Of a stretch of 64,000 nucleotides of DNA, positions 54,619 through 63,214 are shown in pieces. A program made the position numbers and the translations under genes. This DNA comes from Streptomyces sp. Ag109_O5-10. GTDB lineage: Bacteria > Actinomycetota > Actinomycetes > Streptomycetales > Streptomycetaceae. Location: NCBI RefSeq assembly GCF_900105755.1, contig NZ_FNTQ01000001.1, positions 7,688,001-7,752,000 of the forward strand. Reading direction: 5' to 3'. How positions within the stretch are numbered: position 1 is the stretch's first letter; each line of letters opens with the position of its first letter. The notes beneath the pieces were generated by a model, which ran no database searches, was not told the DNA's origin, and worked only from the letters and a program-made list of their open reading frames with translations.

Positions 54619-55305
54619 ATGGCCGTGCAGATCAACCCCAGCATCCTGTCCGCCGACTTCGCCCGCCTCGCGGACGAGGCGAGGGCGGTCGAAGGCGCCG
54701 ACTGGCTCCACGTCGACGTCATGGACAACCACTTCGTCCCGAACCTCACGCTCGGTGTGCCAGTCGTAGAGTCCCTGGCCCGTGCGACGGACACCCCGCT
54801 GGACTGCCACCTGATGATCGAGGCCCCTGACCGATGGGCGCCGCAGTACGTCGAAGCGGGGGCCTCCTCCGTCACCTTCCACGTGGAGGCGGCGGCCGCC
54901 CCGGTGCGGCTCGCCCGGGAGATCCGGGCGAAGGGCGCCCGCGCGTCCATGGCGCTCAAGCCCGCCACGCCCATCGAGCCGTACGAGGACCTGCTCCCCG
55001 AGCTGGACATGCTGCTGGTCATGACGGTGGAGCCGGGCTTCGGCGGCCAGTCGTTCCTCGACATCATGCTGCCGAAGATCCGCCGCACCCGGGAGTTGAT
55101 CAGCAAGCACGGACTGGAGCTGTGGCTCCAGGTCGACGGTGGAGTTTCCGCGTCGACGATCGAACGGTGCGCGGACGCAGGAGCCGACGTTTTTGTGGCA
55201 GGTTCCGCGGTGTACGGGGCAAACGACCCGGCAGAGGCGGTACGTGCACTACGCACCCAGGCGGCGACGGCCACCGCCCAGGCGTCGTGGGCGTGCGACC
55301 ACTGA
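54619..55305 (+). CDS. rpe: Ribulose-phosphate 3-epimerase
   Basis: 228 aa TIM-barrel enzyme interconverting ribulose 5-phosphate and xylulose 5-phosphate. Signatures: QINPSILSADFARLADE, HVDVMDNHFVPNLTLG, LDCHLMIEAPDRW, MTVEPGFGGQSF and VDGGVSASTIERCADAGADVFVAGSAVYG. All catalytic residues appear intact. ATG at 54619; the open frame extending far upstream covers the transposase remnant and is not coding. Confidence 0.95.
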   Translation: MAVQINPSILSADFARLADEARAVEGADWLHVDVMDNHFVPNLTLGVPVVESLARATDTPLDCHLMIEAPDRWAPQYVEAGASSVTFHVEAAAAPVRLAREIRAKGARASMALKPATPIEPYEDLLPELDMLLVMTVEPGFGGQSFLDIMLPKIRRTRELISKHGLELWLQVDGGVSASTIERCADAGADVFVAGSAVYGANDPAEAVRALRTQAATATAQASWACDH

Positions 55306-55383
55306 GGTACGGGAACGTGAACGGCTCCGATCAGGGCTGATCAAGTGCGCCGGATCTGCAAGGATGAACGGCGTATCCAGAGT

Positions 55384-56427
55384 GTGAACAGCAGTGAGGA
55401 GATGGCCGTGTCGGGTATGTCGGCGGGCCGGTCAGCCATGCGGATGGGACCCGCAGAGCTGGTGCAGGCGGCGGCCATGGCCCGCCGCTTCTACCTCGAA
55501 GGCAAGTCCAAGATCCAGATCGCGGAGGAGTTCGGCGTCAGCCGCTTCAAAGTGGCCCGGGTACTGGAGACTGCCCTCGAAAGGGATCTCGTACGCATCG
55601 AGATCCGCGTACCGGCCGAACTGGACGCCGAGCGCTCGGACGCGCTCCGTGCCCGGTACGGACTGCGGCATGCCGTCGTGGTCGAGTCCCCGGCCGAGGC
55701 GGAGGAGACCCCCGACCCCGAGAACCTCGGCGAGGTCGCCGCGGACCTGCTCGGCGAACTCGTCAGCGAGGGAGACGTACTCGGCCTCGCCTGGGGCCGG
55801 TCCACCATCCACATGGCGGCGGCGCTGGACCGGCTGCCCCCCTGCACGGTGGTGCAGTTGACCGGCGTGTACGACGCCGGGACCTCCGAGCGCGGCTCGG
55901 TCGAGGCGGTCCGGCGCGCCGCCCAGGTCTCGGGCGGCGACGCGCATCCCATCTACGCCCCGATGCTGCTGCCGGACGCGGCCACCGCGGCGGCGCTGCG
56001 CAACCAGACCGGGATCGCCCGGGCCTTCGAGTACTTCGACAAGGTCACCGTCGCCTGCGTCTCCATCGGTTCCTGGGAGCCGGGTATCTCCACGGTGCAC
56101 GACATGCTCAGCGACGAGGAACGCGCGCACTACGCCACGCTGGGCGTCGCCGCCGAGATGGCCGCGCACCTCTTCGACGCCGAGGGCCGCCGGGTCGGGC
56201 GCGACCTGGGGGAACGCTGCATCACGGTCAAGGCCGACCAGTTGCGCCGGATCCCGGAGGTCGTCGCGATCGCGGGCGGGCAGCGCAAGGCGGCCGCGAT
56301 CGACGCGGTGCTGCGGTCGGGGCTGGTCACCAGCCTCGTCACCGACACCTCGGCGGCCGACTACCTGATGACGGCGGGCACCCCTCCCAAGCCCGCCCTG
56401 AACCGCGCGGACCCGGACGGTCCCTGA
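55384..56427 (+). CDS. SorC-family sugar-binding transcriptional regulator
   Basis: About 347 aa. An N-terminal HTH (AAMARRFYLEGKSKIQIAEEFGVSRFKVARVLETA) is joined to a SorC/DeoR-type sugar-phosphate-binding domain (GDVLGLAWGRSTIHMAAAL, VQLTGVYD, FDKVTVACVSIGSWEPG, AIAGGQRKAAAIDAVLRSG). It probably senses a phosphorylated sugar related to the neighbouring rpe reaction (inference). Start: GTG 55384 gives the longest conserved form; GTG 55408 has a better-placed GAGGAG and would remove eight residues. Confidence 0.87.
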   Translation: MNSSEEMAVSGMSAGRSAMRMGPAELVQAAAMARRFYLEGKSKIQIAEEFGVSRFKVARVLETALERDLVRIEIRVPAELDAERSDALRARYGLRHAVVVESPAEAEETPDPENLGEVAADLLGELVSEGDVLGLAWGRSTIHMAAALDRLPPCTVVQLTGVYDAGTSERGSVEAVRRAAQVSGGDAHPIYAPMLLPDAATAAALRNQTGIARAFEYFDKVTVACVSIGSWEPGISTVHDMLSDEERAHYATLGVAAEMAAHLFDAEGRRVGRDLGERCITVKADQLRRIPEVVAIAGGQRKAAAIDAVLRSGLVTSLVTDTSAADYLMTAGTPPKPALNRADPDGP

Positions 56428-56514
56428 CCGGAGGCAGGGGGCACGGCAGTGCCGCGGCGGCCGGCGTGACAACGCTGCCGCGGCGGACGAGCAGGCCCGC
56501 AGCGGGGAGGGCTC

Positions 56515-57105
56515 TCACTCCTCGGCGGGCAGCGCCGCGTCGATCAGGACGGCGGCCGCCTCCCGGGCGACCGCACCCACCGACGGGTCGCGGTCCATCC
56601 GTGCGGCCACCACACTCCCGTCGTAGAGCAGGCGCAGGCGGCGGGCGAGTGCCTCCGGATCCGGGGCGCCGGCGTCCCGGGCGAGGTCGGTGAACAGGGC
56701 GCGGACCCAGGCGCGGGAGACGTCGGAGGCCTCCTCGATGGTGCTGCCGTGCTTGGCCTCGGCGCTGGCCGCCATGAACGCGCACCCGCGGTAGTCCCGC
56801 TCGGCGAACAGTTCGGTCTGCGCGTCGAAGACGGCCAGCAGCCGGTCCCGCGGGCTGCCGGCGCCGTCGACGGCCCGCAGCAGCCGCTCCGTCAGCCGGG
56901 TGTGCCGGGAGTCGAGGTAGGCGCGGATGAGCTGGTCCTTGCCGCCGAAGGTGTTGTACAGCGAGGCCTTGGCGACCCCGGCGCGCTCGATGATCCGGTC
57001 GATCCCGACCGACTGCACGCCTTCCGCGTAGAACAGCTCGTTCGCCGCCGAGAGCAGGCGCTCCCGGGCGGTGGGGGCCTTGGCATCGGCCGACGTCCTC
57101 GTCAT
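56515..57105 (-). CDS. TetR/AcrR-family transcriptional repressor
   Basis: 196 aa. N-terminal HTH (RERLLSAANELFYAEGVQSVGIDRIIERAGVAKASLYNTFGGKDQLI) and a helical ligand-binding domain with one Cys (RDYRGCAFMAA). ATG 57105 has GGAAGGTGAG upstream; a GTG nine bases earlier overlaps that site. It follows the MFS gene on the same strand after 63 bases. Palindromes resembling a common TetR operator occur before both genes, so it probably represses the MFS exporter and itself. Confidence 0.88.
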   Translation of the reverse strand: MTRTSADAKAPTARERLLSAANELFYAEGVQSVGIDRIIERAGVAKASLYNTFGGKDQLIRAYLDSRHTRLTERLLRAVDGAGSPRDRLLAVFDAQTELFAERDYRGCAFMAASAEAKHGSTIEEASDVSRAWVRALFTDLARDAGAPDPEALARRLRLLYDGSVVAARMDRDPSVGAVAREAAAVLIDAALPAEE

Positions 57106-57147
57106 GCCACTCACCTTCCCGACACTTCCGGATTCCGAGTCTATGGC

Positions 57148-57163
57148 TGACTGGACCGGTCTA
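57148..57163. promoter_or_regulatory. Operator-like half-conserved palindrome before tetR
   Basis: On the minus strand this reads TAGACCGGTCCAGTCA: the left half and ACCGGT core match the sites at 58543 and 58578 exactly, the right half is diverged. It lies in the 63-base MFS-tetR gap. Confidence 0.5.
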
Positions 57164-57168
57164 CTCAG

Positions 57169-58485
57169 TCATCGTGTCCGTGTGACGTGCTCGGGCTGCT
57201 CCGCCCGGACCGGCACCGTCTGCGTGCCGCCGGACGCCACCTTCACGCCGGGCGCGATCTGCGGCCTGCCGCGCACCAGCAGGGCGGCCAGGGCCAGCAG
57301 CGCGAGGCCGATGACCACCGCGCCGTACTCCTCGGAGGTCGGGACCAGTCCGCCCCCGTGCACGACCAGCGTGCCTGCGGCGACCGAGGGGACGCCCATG
57401 CCGAGGTAGGCGACGACGAAGAGCAGGGACAGCACGCCCGAGCTCTCGTGCGACTTGGCCAGCGGCAGCACGGTGCGGATGCCGCCCTGGAAGCCGCTGC
57501 CGAAGCCGAGGCCGGCGACGGCCGTACCGACGAAGAACAGCGCCGGAGCGCTCCGGTCGACGGCGAGCAGGGTCAGGGCGACCCCGGCGACGAGCGCGCC
57601 GATGCCGGTGTACATCACGGTCGTGGACTGTGCCTTGCGCAGCGCGAGGACCGAGACGGCCGCGACGAACGCGAGGACGAAGAGGCCGAGACCGCCCCAG
57701 ACCGCGGAGGTGGAGCCGACCAGGGTGCGGACCAGGGACGGGCCGAGCGAGCCGTAGAACCCGGCGAGGGCCCAGACGGCGAAGACGACGGGCGCCGCCG
57801 CGAGGACCGCGCCACGGACCGTGCGCGGGAGCCTGATCTCGGGCACCAGGCTGGCCAGGGCACCCGGCTGCTTGGTGACGGTCTCGTCGATCAGGGCGAT
57901 GGCGACGGCCTGGGCGGCGAACACGGCCAGCAGGCCGAGGTAGACCGTGTGGGTGGGGGCGGGCAGGTACTGCACGACGAAGCCGCTGACCAGCGAGCCG
58001 GTCGCCGTGCCGAGGCCGGGGGCGAAGGCGTTGGCCATGGTGCCGCGGGAGCGGTTGATGTCCATCATCGCGGCCCCGACGGCGCCGAGCGCGGCGCCGG
58101 TGGACAGGCCCTGCACGACGCGGGCGACGAGGAGTTCGCCGACGCCCCCGGCGGTGGAGAAGAGCAGCATGGCGGCCGCCTGGGCGGCGATCGCGGTGAT
58201 CAGGACCGGGCGGCGGCCGACGTGGTCGGACAGCTTGCCGAGGACGAGCAGGCCGGAGAGGACGGCGATCGCGTAGACGCCGAAGACGACCGTGGTGGTG
58301 ATCGGGCTGAAGCCCCACTCGGCCTGGTAGGTCGCGTAGAGCGGGGTGGGCGCGCTCGATGCGGCCAGGAAGGAGACGACGACGGAGGCGAGCACGTAGA
58401 ACGCCACGCGCGGGGGGATGGGCCTGCGCGCTGCCGTGGCGCGCTCGGTGCGCTCGGTTCGCTCGTGCGATGCGAGGTGGTTCAT
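57169..58485 (-). CDS. MFS transporter (drug-efflux type)
   Basis: 438 aa with 12 predicted helices. The motif-A loop between TM2 and TM3 reads GKLSDHVGRRPVL, a strong MFS marker; ARVVQGLSTGAALGAVGAA matches motif C-like region of exporters. Pairing with a TetR gene and its operators points to inducible export of a toxic compound; the substrate is unknown. ATG 58485 with AAGGA upstream; the N-terminal 25 residues are polar. Confidence 0.87.
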   Translation of the reverse strand: MNHLASHERTERTERATAARRPIPPRVAFYVLASVVVSFLAASSAPTPLYATYQAEWGFSPITTTVVFGVYAIAVLSGLLVLGKLSDHVGRRPVLITAIAAQAAAMLLFSTAGGVGELLVARVVQGLSTGAALGAVGAAMMDINRSRGTMANAFAPGLGTATGSLVSGFVVQYLPAPTHTVYLGLLAVFAAQAVAIALIDETVTKQPGALASLVPEIRLPRTVRGAVLAAAPVVFAVWALAGFYGSLGPSLVRTLVGSTSAVWGGLGLFVLAFVAAVSVLALRKAQSTTVMYTGIGALVAGVALTLLAVDRSAPALFFVGTAVAGLGFGSGFQGGIRTVLPLAKSHESSGVLSLLFVVAYLGMGVPSVAAGTLVVHGGGLVPTSEEYGAVVIGLALLALAALLVRGRPQIAPGVKVASGGTQTVPVRAEQPEHVTRTR

Positions 58486-58542
58486 CGGAGATCCTTCGCG
58501 GGGACGGGGCCGAGGAGCGACGGTTCGGAGATACTGAGTGAG

Positions 58543-58593
58543 TAGACCGGTCTGTCTAACATGCCTGGTCAACCCTATAGACCGGTCTGTCTA
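58543..58593. promoter_or_regulatory. Two identical TetR-type operators upstream of the MFS gene
   Basis: TAGACCGGTCTGTCTA occurs identically at 58543-58558 and 58578-58593, 35 bp apart. Each is a TAGAC-N6-GTCTA inverted repeat. On the minus strand a TTGACC -35-like element lies between them, so bound repressor would cover the MFS promoter. Confidence 0.75.
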
Positions 58594-58674
58594 TTCCGGC
58601 AGGGGAAAGGTTCTTCGAGAATTCTCGGGCGCCGGCGCGGTCAGGCCGCGGCGCGGGGTTCGCGGAACGCCCGG

Positions 58675-58798
58675 CGGTGGGCGCTGCCCCTCGTCCCACC
58701 GCATCCCTCGGCGAAATGGACGGCGTGGGCCACCTGTCCCCGCTGAGGCACCGGACCTGGTCGCCCGGCACCTCGGCGGCTTCCTGCGCGCTTTGTGA
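58675..58798 (+). pseudogene. C-terminal remnant of an alpha/beta hydrolase
   Basis: One frame reads GEMDGVGHLSPL and the next EAPDLVARHLGGFLRAL then a stop. Joined by restoring one G near 58745 they give GVGHLSPLEAPDLVARHL, the typical catalytic-His end of alpha/beta hydrolases. Only the last ~40 codons survive. The rest of this 426-base gap holds the MFS operators and no other gene. Confidence 0.5.
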
Positions 58799-58911
58799 GC
58801 CGCACGGCGCGGGGAAGGTCGCCGTCACTTGGAGCGTCTTCGCCGACTGAACGCCGTCAACCCCGAGTATGTGTACGGCAGGCCGTGTGCCCATCGCATC
58901 GGGAGGACGCG

Positions 58912-59877
58912 TTGACCACTGAACCCCAGTCCGTGCCGGAAGCCGAACCACAGCCGGTGCTCGGTCCGTTGACCAGCGCCGCGATCTTCCTGGTGCTCAC
59001 CGTCCGCCCCGGCGGCGAGGGCGCGGCGCGAGAGGTGCTGGGCGATCTCCGTGCGCTGCAGCGCAGTTTCGGGTTCGGCGCGCCGGAAGCGGCGCTGAGC
59101 TGTGTGGCGGGGATCGGCTCCGAGGCCTGGGACCGGCTCTTCGACCATCCCCGCCCGGCGGAGCTGCACCCCTTCCGGCCCCTGGCGGGCCCCCGGCACA
59201 CCGCGGTCGCCACCCCCGGCGACCTGCTCTTCCACATCCGGGCCACCCGCTTCGACCTGTGTTTCGGGCTCGCCGCCGAGATCATGCACCGGCTGCGCGA
59301 CGCGGTGACCGTCGAGGACGAGGTGCCGGGCTTCAAGTACCTGGACGCGCGCGACCTGCTGGGCTTCGTCGACGGCACCGAGAACCCGGTCGGCGCCGCC
59401 GCCCGCAGGGCCGTCCTGATCGGCGCCGAGGATCCCGGCCATGCCGGCGGCAGCTACGTGGTCGTGCAGAAGTACCTCCACGACCTCGACGCCTGGAACG
59501 CGCTGCCCGTCGAGACGCAGGAGCGGATCATCGGGCGTACGAAGGCCACCAACATCGAACTGGAGGAGCCGGCCTCCCACAAGGGCCTGAACACGGTCAC
59601 CGGACCGGACGGCGAGGAGCAGAAGATCCTGCGCGACAACATGCCCTTCGGCAGCCCCGGCGGCGGCGAGTTCGGCACCTACTTCATCGGGTACGCGCGG
59701 ACACCTGACGTCATCGAGCGGATGCTGCGCAACATGTTCCTCGGCACCGAGGACGCCGCCCACGACCGGATCCTCGACTTCTCCACCGCGGTCACCGGCA
59801 CCCTCTTCTTCGTGCCGTCCGACGACTTCCTCGACGACCTGCCCGCGCTCCCCGCGGCCGGCGAGGGGGGACGGTGA
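58912..59877 (+). CDS. DyP-type heme peroxidase
   Basis: 321 aa dye-decolorising-type peroxidase, cytosolic (no Tat or Sec signal). Hallmarks are the GxxDG motif in LGFVDGTENP with catalytic D154, the proximal heme ligand H223 in ASHKGLN and distal R263 in IGYARTPDV. It resembles the shorter B/P-type DyPs. TTG at 58912 has GGGAGG five bases before it; the ORF opens further upstream at 58795 but there it has no homology. The stop overlaps the esterase GTG by four bases. No encapsulin gene is adjacent. Confidence 0.88.
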   Translation: MTTEPQSVPEAEPQPVLGPLTSAAIFLVLTVRPGGEGAAREVLGDLRALQRSFGFGAPEAALSCVAGIGSEAWDRLFDHPRPAELHPFRPLAGPRHTAVATPGDLLFHIRATRFDLCFGLAAEIMHRLRDAVTVEDEVPGFKYLDARDLLGFVDGTENPVGAAARRAVLIGAEDPGHAGGSYVVVQKYLHDLDAWNALPVETQERIIGRTKATNIELEEPASHKGLNTVTGPDGEEQKILRDNMPFGSPGGGEFGTYFIGYARTPDVIERMLRNMFLGTEDAAHDRILDFSTAVTGTLFFVPSDDFLDDLPALPAAGEGGR

Positions 59878-60551
59878 GAACGGTGTCCGCGCACGTGATC
59901 GTGCTGCCGGGCGGCGGCTACGTGCAGTACGCCGAGCACGAGGCGGAGCCGGTGGCCGAGTGGCTCACCGGGCTGGGGCTGGGCATCGAGGCGAGCGTCT
60001 TCCGCTATCCCCTCGGGGTCCGGCATCCGGCGCCCCTGGAGGCGCTGCGTGCCGAGATCCGGCGGCTGCGCGCCGCCGGGGCCGGCCGGATCGGGCTCGT
60101 GGGGTTCTCGGCGGGCGGGCACCTCGCGGGTCTGGCCGCCCTGGCGGCGGACGGCGACGCGCGGACGGCGGTGCAGTTCGCCGTGCTCGGCTACGCGGTC
60201 ACCTCGATGGAGACCGAGACCTACCGGCCCGCCCGCGACGTCCTGCTGGGCGAGGACGCCCCGCCGGAACTGCGCCGGGCCACCTCGCTCGACGCGCTGG
60301 TGACCCCGTCGGCGCCCCCGTTCTTCCTCTGGCACACGGCCGAGGACCCGTACGTGTGGCCCCAGCACACCTACCGCCTGGCCACGGCCCTGGCCGCCCA
60401 CGACGTGCCCCACACCGTGCACGTCTACCCGCACGGCCCGCACAGCCTGGGCCTCGCCCACGGCGCGGGAGAGGCCTCGACCTGGACCCGTTCGGCGGCG
60501 ACCTGGCTGGCCGAACAGACCGCCCCCGCGACCCCACTCGGACGGCACTGA
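59874..60551 (+). CDS. Alpha/beta-fold hydrolase (esterase of the BD-FAE/HSL-like group)
   Basis: 225 aa. Oxyanion motif LPGGGYVQYAEHE, nucleophile S79 in GFSAGG, an acidic residue in HTAEDPYVWP and the catalytic His in YPHGPHSLG. It resembles small acetyl-esterase-type enzymes. GTG start overlaps the DyP stop (GTGA), so the two are translated together; a functional link is inferred but the substrate is unknown. Confidence 0.85.
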   Translation: MRTVSAHVIVLPGGGYVQYAEHEAEPVAEWLTGLGLGIEASVFRYPLGVRHPAPLEALRAEIRRLRAAGAGRIGLVGFSAGGHLAGLAALAADGDARTAVQFAVLGYAVTSMETETYRPARDVLLGEDAPPELRRATSLDALVTPSAPPFFLWHTAEDPYVWPQHTYRLATALAAHDVPHTVHVYPHGPHSLGLAHGAGEASTWTRSAATWLAEQTAPATPLGRH

Positions 60552-60557
60552 GACGAC

Positions 60558-60722
60558 GAGAGCCCGCATCCGGTCACCCTCGACCTCGCCGGGGTCACCG
60601 ACAAGGCCCGCCTCATGGACCGGGCCGCCTCCGCCCTCGACCTGCCACCGCGTCCGCCGACGAACGAACCCGCGCCGACCGTCGCCCTGGCCCAGGGGCG
60701 ACCCCACCGAAGCCCCCTGTAG
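60558..60722 (+). pseudogene. Truncated barstar-like gene remnant
   Basis: In frame with and directly after the esterase stop: ESPHPVTLDLAGVTDKARLMDRAASALDLP, then unrelated sequence to a TAG at 60720. This matches the N-terminal helix region of actinobacterial barstar (RNase-inhibitor) proteins, which normally continues with WFGRNWDAL; that part is missing and no start codon is present. The remaining gap to guaB1 shows no other gene. Confidence 0.5.
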
Positions 60723-60863
60723 ATTCCTCTGAACGGGCTCTGACCTGGCTGGACGTTCGTCCCGGGCATGACGCGCCGGCCGGCATGGGACAATGAAGTA
60801 CGTGCTTTTCCCTCTGGCCGGCCGGTCCGGGGGTCACCTCTGATCGACTGGGATGTGCGGCAC

Positions 60864-62306
60864 GTGCGTTTCCTCAATGACATCCAGCCCGCGTACGACC
60901 TGACGTACGACGACGTCTTCATGGTGCCGAGCCGCTCCGCGGTCGGCTCCCGTCAGGGCGTGGACCTCGGCTCGCCGGACGGCACGGGCACCACCATCCC
61001 GCTGGTCGTCGCGAACATGACCGCGATCGCGGGCCGCCGGATGGCCGAGACGGTGGCCCGGCGGGGCGGACTCGTCGTGATCCCGCAGGACATCCCGATC
61101 GACGTGGTCACCGATGTCATCACCTGGGTCAAGAGCCGCCATCTGGTCCTCGACACCCCGATCGTGCTGGCCCCGCACCAGACCGTGGCCGACGCGCTGG
61201 CCCTGCTGCCGAAGCGGGCGCACAACGCCGGTGTCGTCGTCGACGAGGACGGCCGCCCCGTCGGCGTCGTCACCGACCGGGACCTCACCGGCGTCGACCG
61301 GTTCACGCAGCTCGCCGAGGTCATGTCCCGCGACCTGCTCCTCCTCGACGCGGACATCGACCCCCGCGAGGCCTTCAACAAGCTGGACGGCGCCAACCGC
61401 CGCTACGCCCCGGCGGTCGACCGGGACGGCAAGCTCGCCGGCATCCTCACCCGCAAGGGCGCCCTGCGCGCCACCCTGTACACCCCGGCGACCGATGCGC
61501 ACGGCCGGCTGCGCATCGCCGCCGCCGTCGGCATCAACGGGGACTTCGCGGACAAGGCCAAGCAACTGCTCGACGCGGGCGTCGACACGCTCGTCATCGA
61601 CACCGCGCACGGCCACCAGGAGTCGATGATCAACGCGATCAGGCTGGTGCGCGGCCTCGACCCGCAGGTCCCGATCGCGGCCGGCAACATCGTCTCCGCG
61701 CAGGGGGTCAAGGACCTCGTCGACGCGGGCGCGGACATCATCAAGGTCGGCGTCGGCCCCGGCGCCATGTGCACCACCCGCATGATGACCGGCGTCGGCC
61801 GGCCGCAGTTCTCGGCGGTCCTGGAGTGCGCCGCCGAGGCGAAGAAGTACGGCAAGCACGTGTGGGCCGACGGCGGTGTCCGGCACCCCCGTGACGTCGC
61901 CATGGCCCTGGCCGCCGGGGCGTCCAACGTGATGGTCGGCTCCTGGTTCGCCGGCACCTACGAGTCCCCGGGCGACCTCCAGCAGGACGCCGACGGGCGG
62001 CTCTACAAGGAGTCGTTCGGCATGGCCTCGGCGCGGGCGGTGCGCAACCGCACGTCGGACGAGTCGGCCTACGACCGGGCCCGCAAGGCGCTCTTCGAGG
62101 AGGGCATCTCCACGTCCCGGATGTTCCTCGACCCGGCCCGGCCGGGCGTGGAGGACCTGATCGACTCGATCATCGCGGGCGTGCGGTCGTCCTGCACCTA
62201 CGCCGGCGCCGGGTCCCTGGAGGAGTTCGCCGAGAAGGCGATCGTGGGGATCCAGAGTGCCGCCGGGTACGCGGAAGGCAAGCCGCTGCACGCCAGCTGG
62301 AGCTAG
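60864..62306 (+). CDS. guaB1: GuaB1-family IMP dehydrogenase-related protein (probable GMP reductase)
   Basis: 480 aa. IMPDH/GMPR TIM barrel with catalytic C303 in GVGPGAMCTTRMMTG and a CBS domain pair at about residues 95-205 (DTPIVLAPHQTVADALALLPKR..). In mycobacteria this family (GuaB1) is a CBS-containing GMP reductase rather than an IMP dehydrogenase (established), so the role is probably guanine-to-adenine nucleotide recycling. Start GTG 60864 (RFLNDIQPAYDLTYDD); GTG 60855 and an ATG at 60768 are in frame upstream but not conserved-looking. Confidence 0.9.
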   Translation: MRFLNDIQPAYDLTYDDVFMVPSRSAVGSRQGVDLGSPDGTGTTIPLVVANMTAIAGRRMAETVARRGGLVVIPQDIPIDVVTDVITWVKSRHLVLDTPIVLAPHQTVADALALLPKRAHNAGVVVDEDGRPVGVVTDRDLTGVDRFTQLAEVMSRDLLLLDADIDPREAFNKLDGANRRYAPAVDRDGKLAGILTRKGALRATLYTPATDAHGRLRIAAAVGINGDFADKAKQLLDAGVDTLVIDTAHGHQESMINAIRLVRGLDPQVPIAAGNIVSAQGVKDLVDAGADIIKVGVGPGAMCTTRMMTGVGRPQFSAVLECAAEAKKYGKHVWADGGVRHPRDVAMALAAGASNVMVGSWFAGTYESPGDLQQDADGRLYKESFGMASARAVRNRTSDESAYDRARKALFEEGISTSRMFLDPARPGVEDLIDSIIAGVRSSCTYAGAGSLEEFAEKAIVGIQSAAGYAEGKPLHASWS

Positions 62307-62590
62307 TGCCGCAACAGGCAATGTTCGCCCCGTCACGACGCCCGGCACGCACTCTCGCCGCACCGGACGGAAGCCCAAGTACATCCAGTACGAGGACTTC
62401 CGGCCGGCACGCCGAGAGCACGCACCGGACGCCGCTCCTTGACGGGCAAACGTTACCAACCTCTTGGCCGAGTACAACTAGCCGCTGCGCGGAGGCGCGG
62501 TGCCGGGCGGGTCGCCGTCGGGCCCGTGTTCTACTTCGTACACGGCTACCGCCGGTCCCGTCCTGCACCACCTGAAAGCTGAACGACCCC

Positions 62591-63043
62591 TTGCTGAACG
62601 ATCTCGACGAACGCATCGTGCACGCCCTCGCCGAGGACGCCCGCCGCTCCTACGCGGACATCGGGCAACTGGTCGGCCTGTCCGCGCCTGCCGTCAAACG
62701 GCGCGTGGACCGGCTGCGCGCCACCGGAGCGATCACCGGCTTCACCGTACGGGTCGATCCCGCGGCCCTCGGCTGGGAGACCGAGGGGTTCGTCGAGATC
62801 TACTGCCGGCGCAACACGTCCCCGGAGACCATCCAACGGGGCCTGGAGCGCTACCAGGAGGTGGTCGCCGCGTCGACGGTCACCGGTGAGGCCGACGCCG
62901 TCGTGCAGGTCTTCGCCTCCGACATGCGGCACTTCGAGCGGGTGCTGGAGCGGATCGCGGGGGAGCCGTTCGTGGAGCGGACCAAGTCCGTGCTGGTGCT
63001 GTCGCCGTTGCTGCGCCGTTTCTCGTCCGGTGCGCCTGGGTGA
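62591..63043 (+). CDS. Lrp/AsnC-family transcriptional regulator
   Basis: 150 aa. N-terminal HTH (LDERIVHALAEDARRSYADIGQLVGLSAPAVKRRVDRLRATGAI) and a RAM-type ligand domain (ASTVTGEADAVVQVFASDMRHFERVLERI). TTG start at 62591. The ligand, an amino acid in most relatives, is not evident. The 284 bases before it contain no gene I can support. It is convergent with the GntR gene through the 63089 hairpin. Confidence 0.87.
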   Translation: MLNDLDERIVHALAEDARRSYADIGQLVGLSAPAVKRRVDRLRATGAITGFTVRVDPAALGWETEGFVEIYCRRNTSPETIQRGLERYQEVVAASTVTGEADAVVQVFASDMRHFERVLERIAGEPFVERTKSVLVLSPLLRRFSSGAPG

Positions 63044-63088
63044 GAGTGGCGTAGGGGCGCGGCCGAGTGCCGGGTGCGGGCCGGTGGG

Positions 63089-63172
63089 GGCTGGTCGCGC
63101 AGTTCCCCGCGCCCCTTTCAGGGGCGTCCACTCGGCGCCCCGTCAGGGGCGCGGGGAACTGCGCGACCAGCC
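63089..63172. terminator. Perfect 28-bp inverted repeat of the GGGGAACTGCGCGACCAGCC family
   Basis: Arms 63089-63116 and 63145-63172 are perfect 28-base reverse complements; the 28-base loop can itself fold (GGGGCG with CGCCCC). It lies between convergent lrp and gntR genes and is the best-preserved member of the repeat family found at 24594, 27232 and 54496. It can serve as a bidirectional terminator. Confidence 0.8.
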
Positions 63173-63214
63173 ACGAATCACCGGCACCCGCCACGCCACC
63201 GCACCCCCCGAGCC

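Noticed and set aside
60834..62477. Minus-strand open frame opposite guaB1
   Set aside because: Antisense shadow of a clear IMPDH-family gene.
62307..62590. Small plus-strand ORFs between guaB1 and the Lrp gene (for example ending KYIQYEDFRPARREHAP)
   Set aside because: No start with ribosome-binding site, no recognisable family; I see no supported gene in this stretch.
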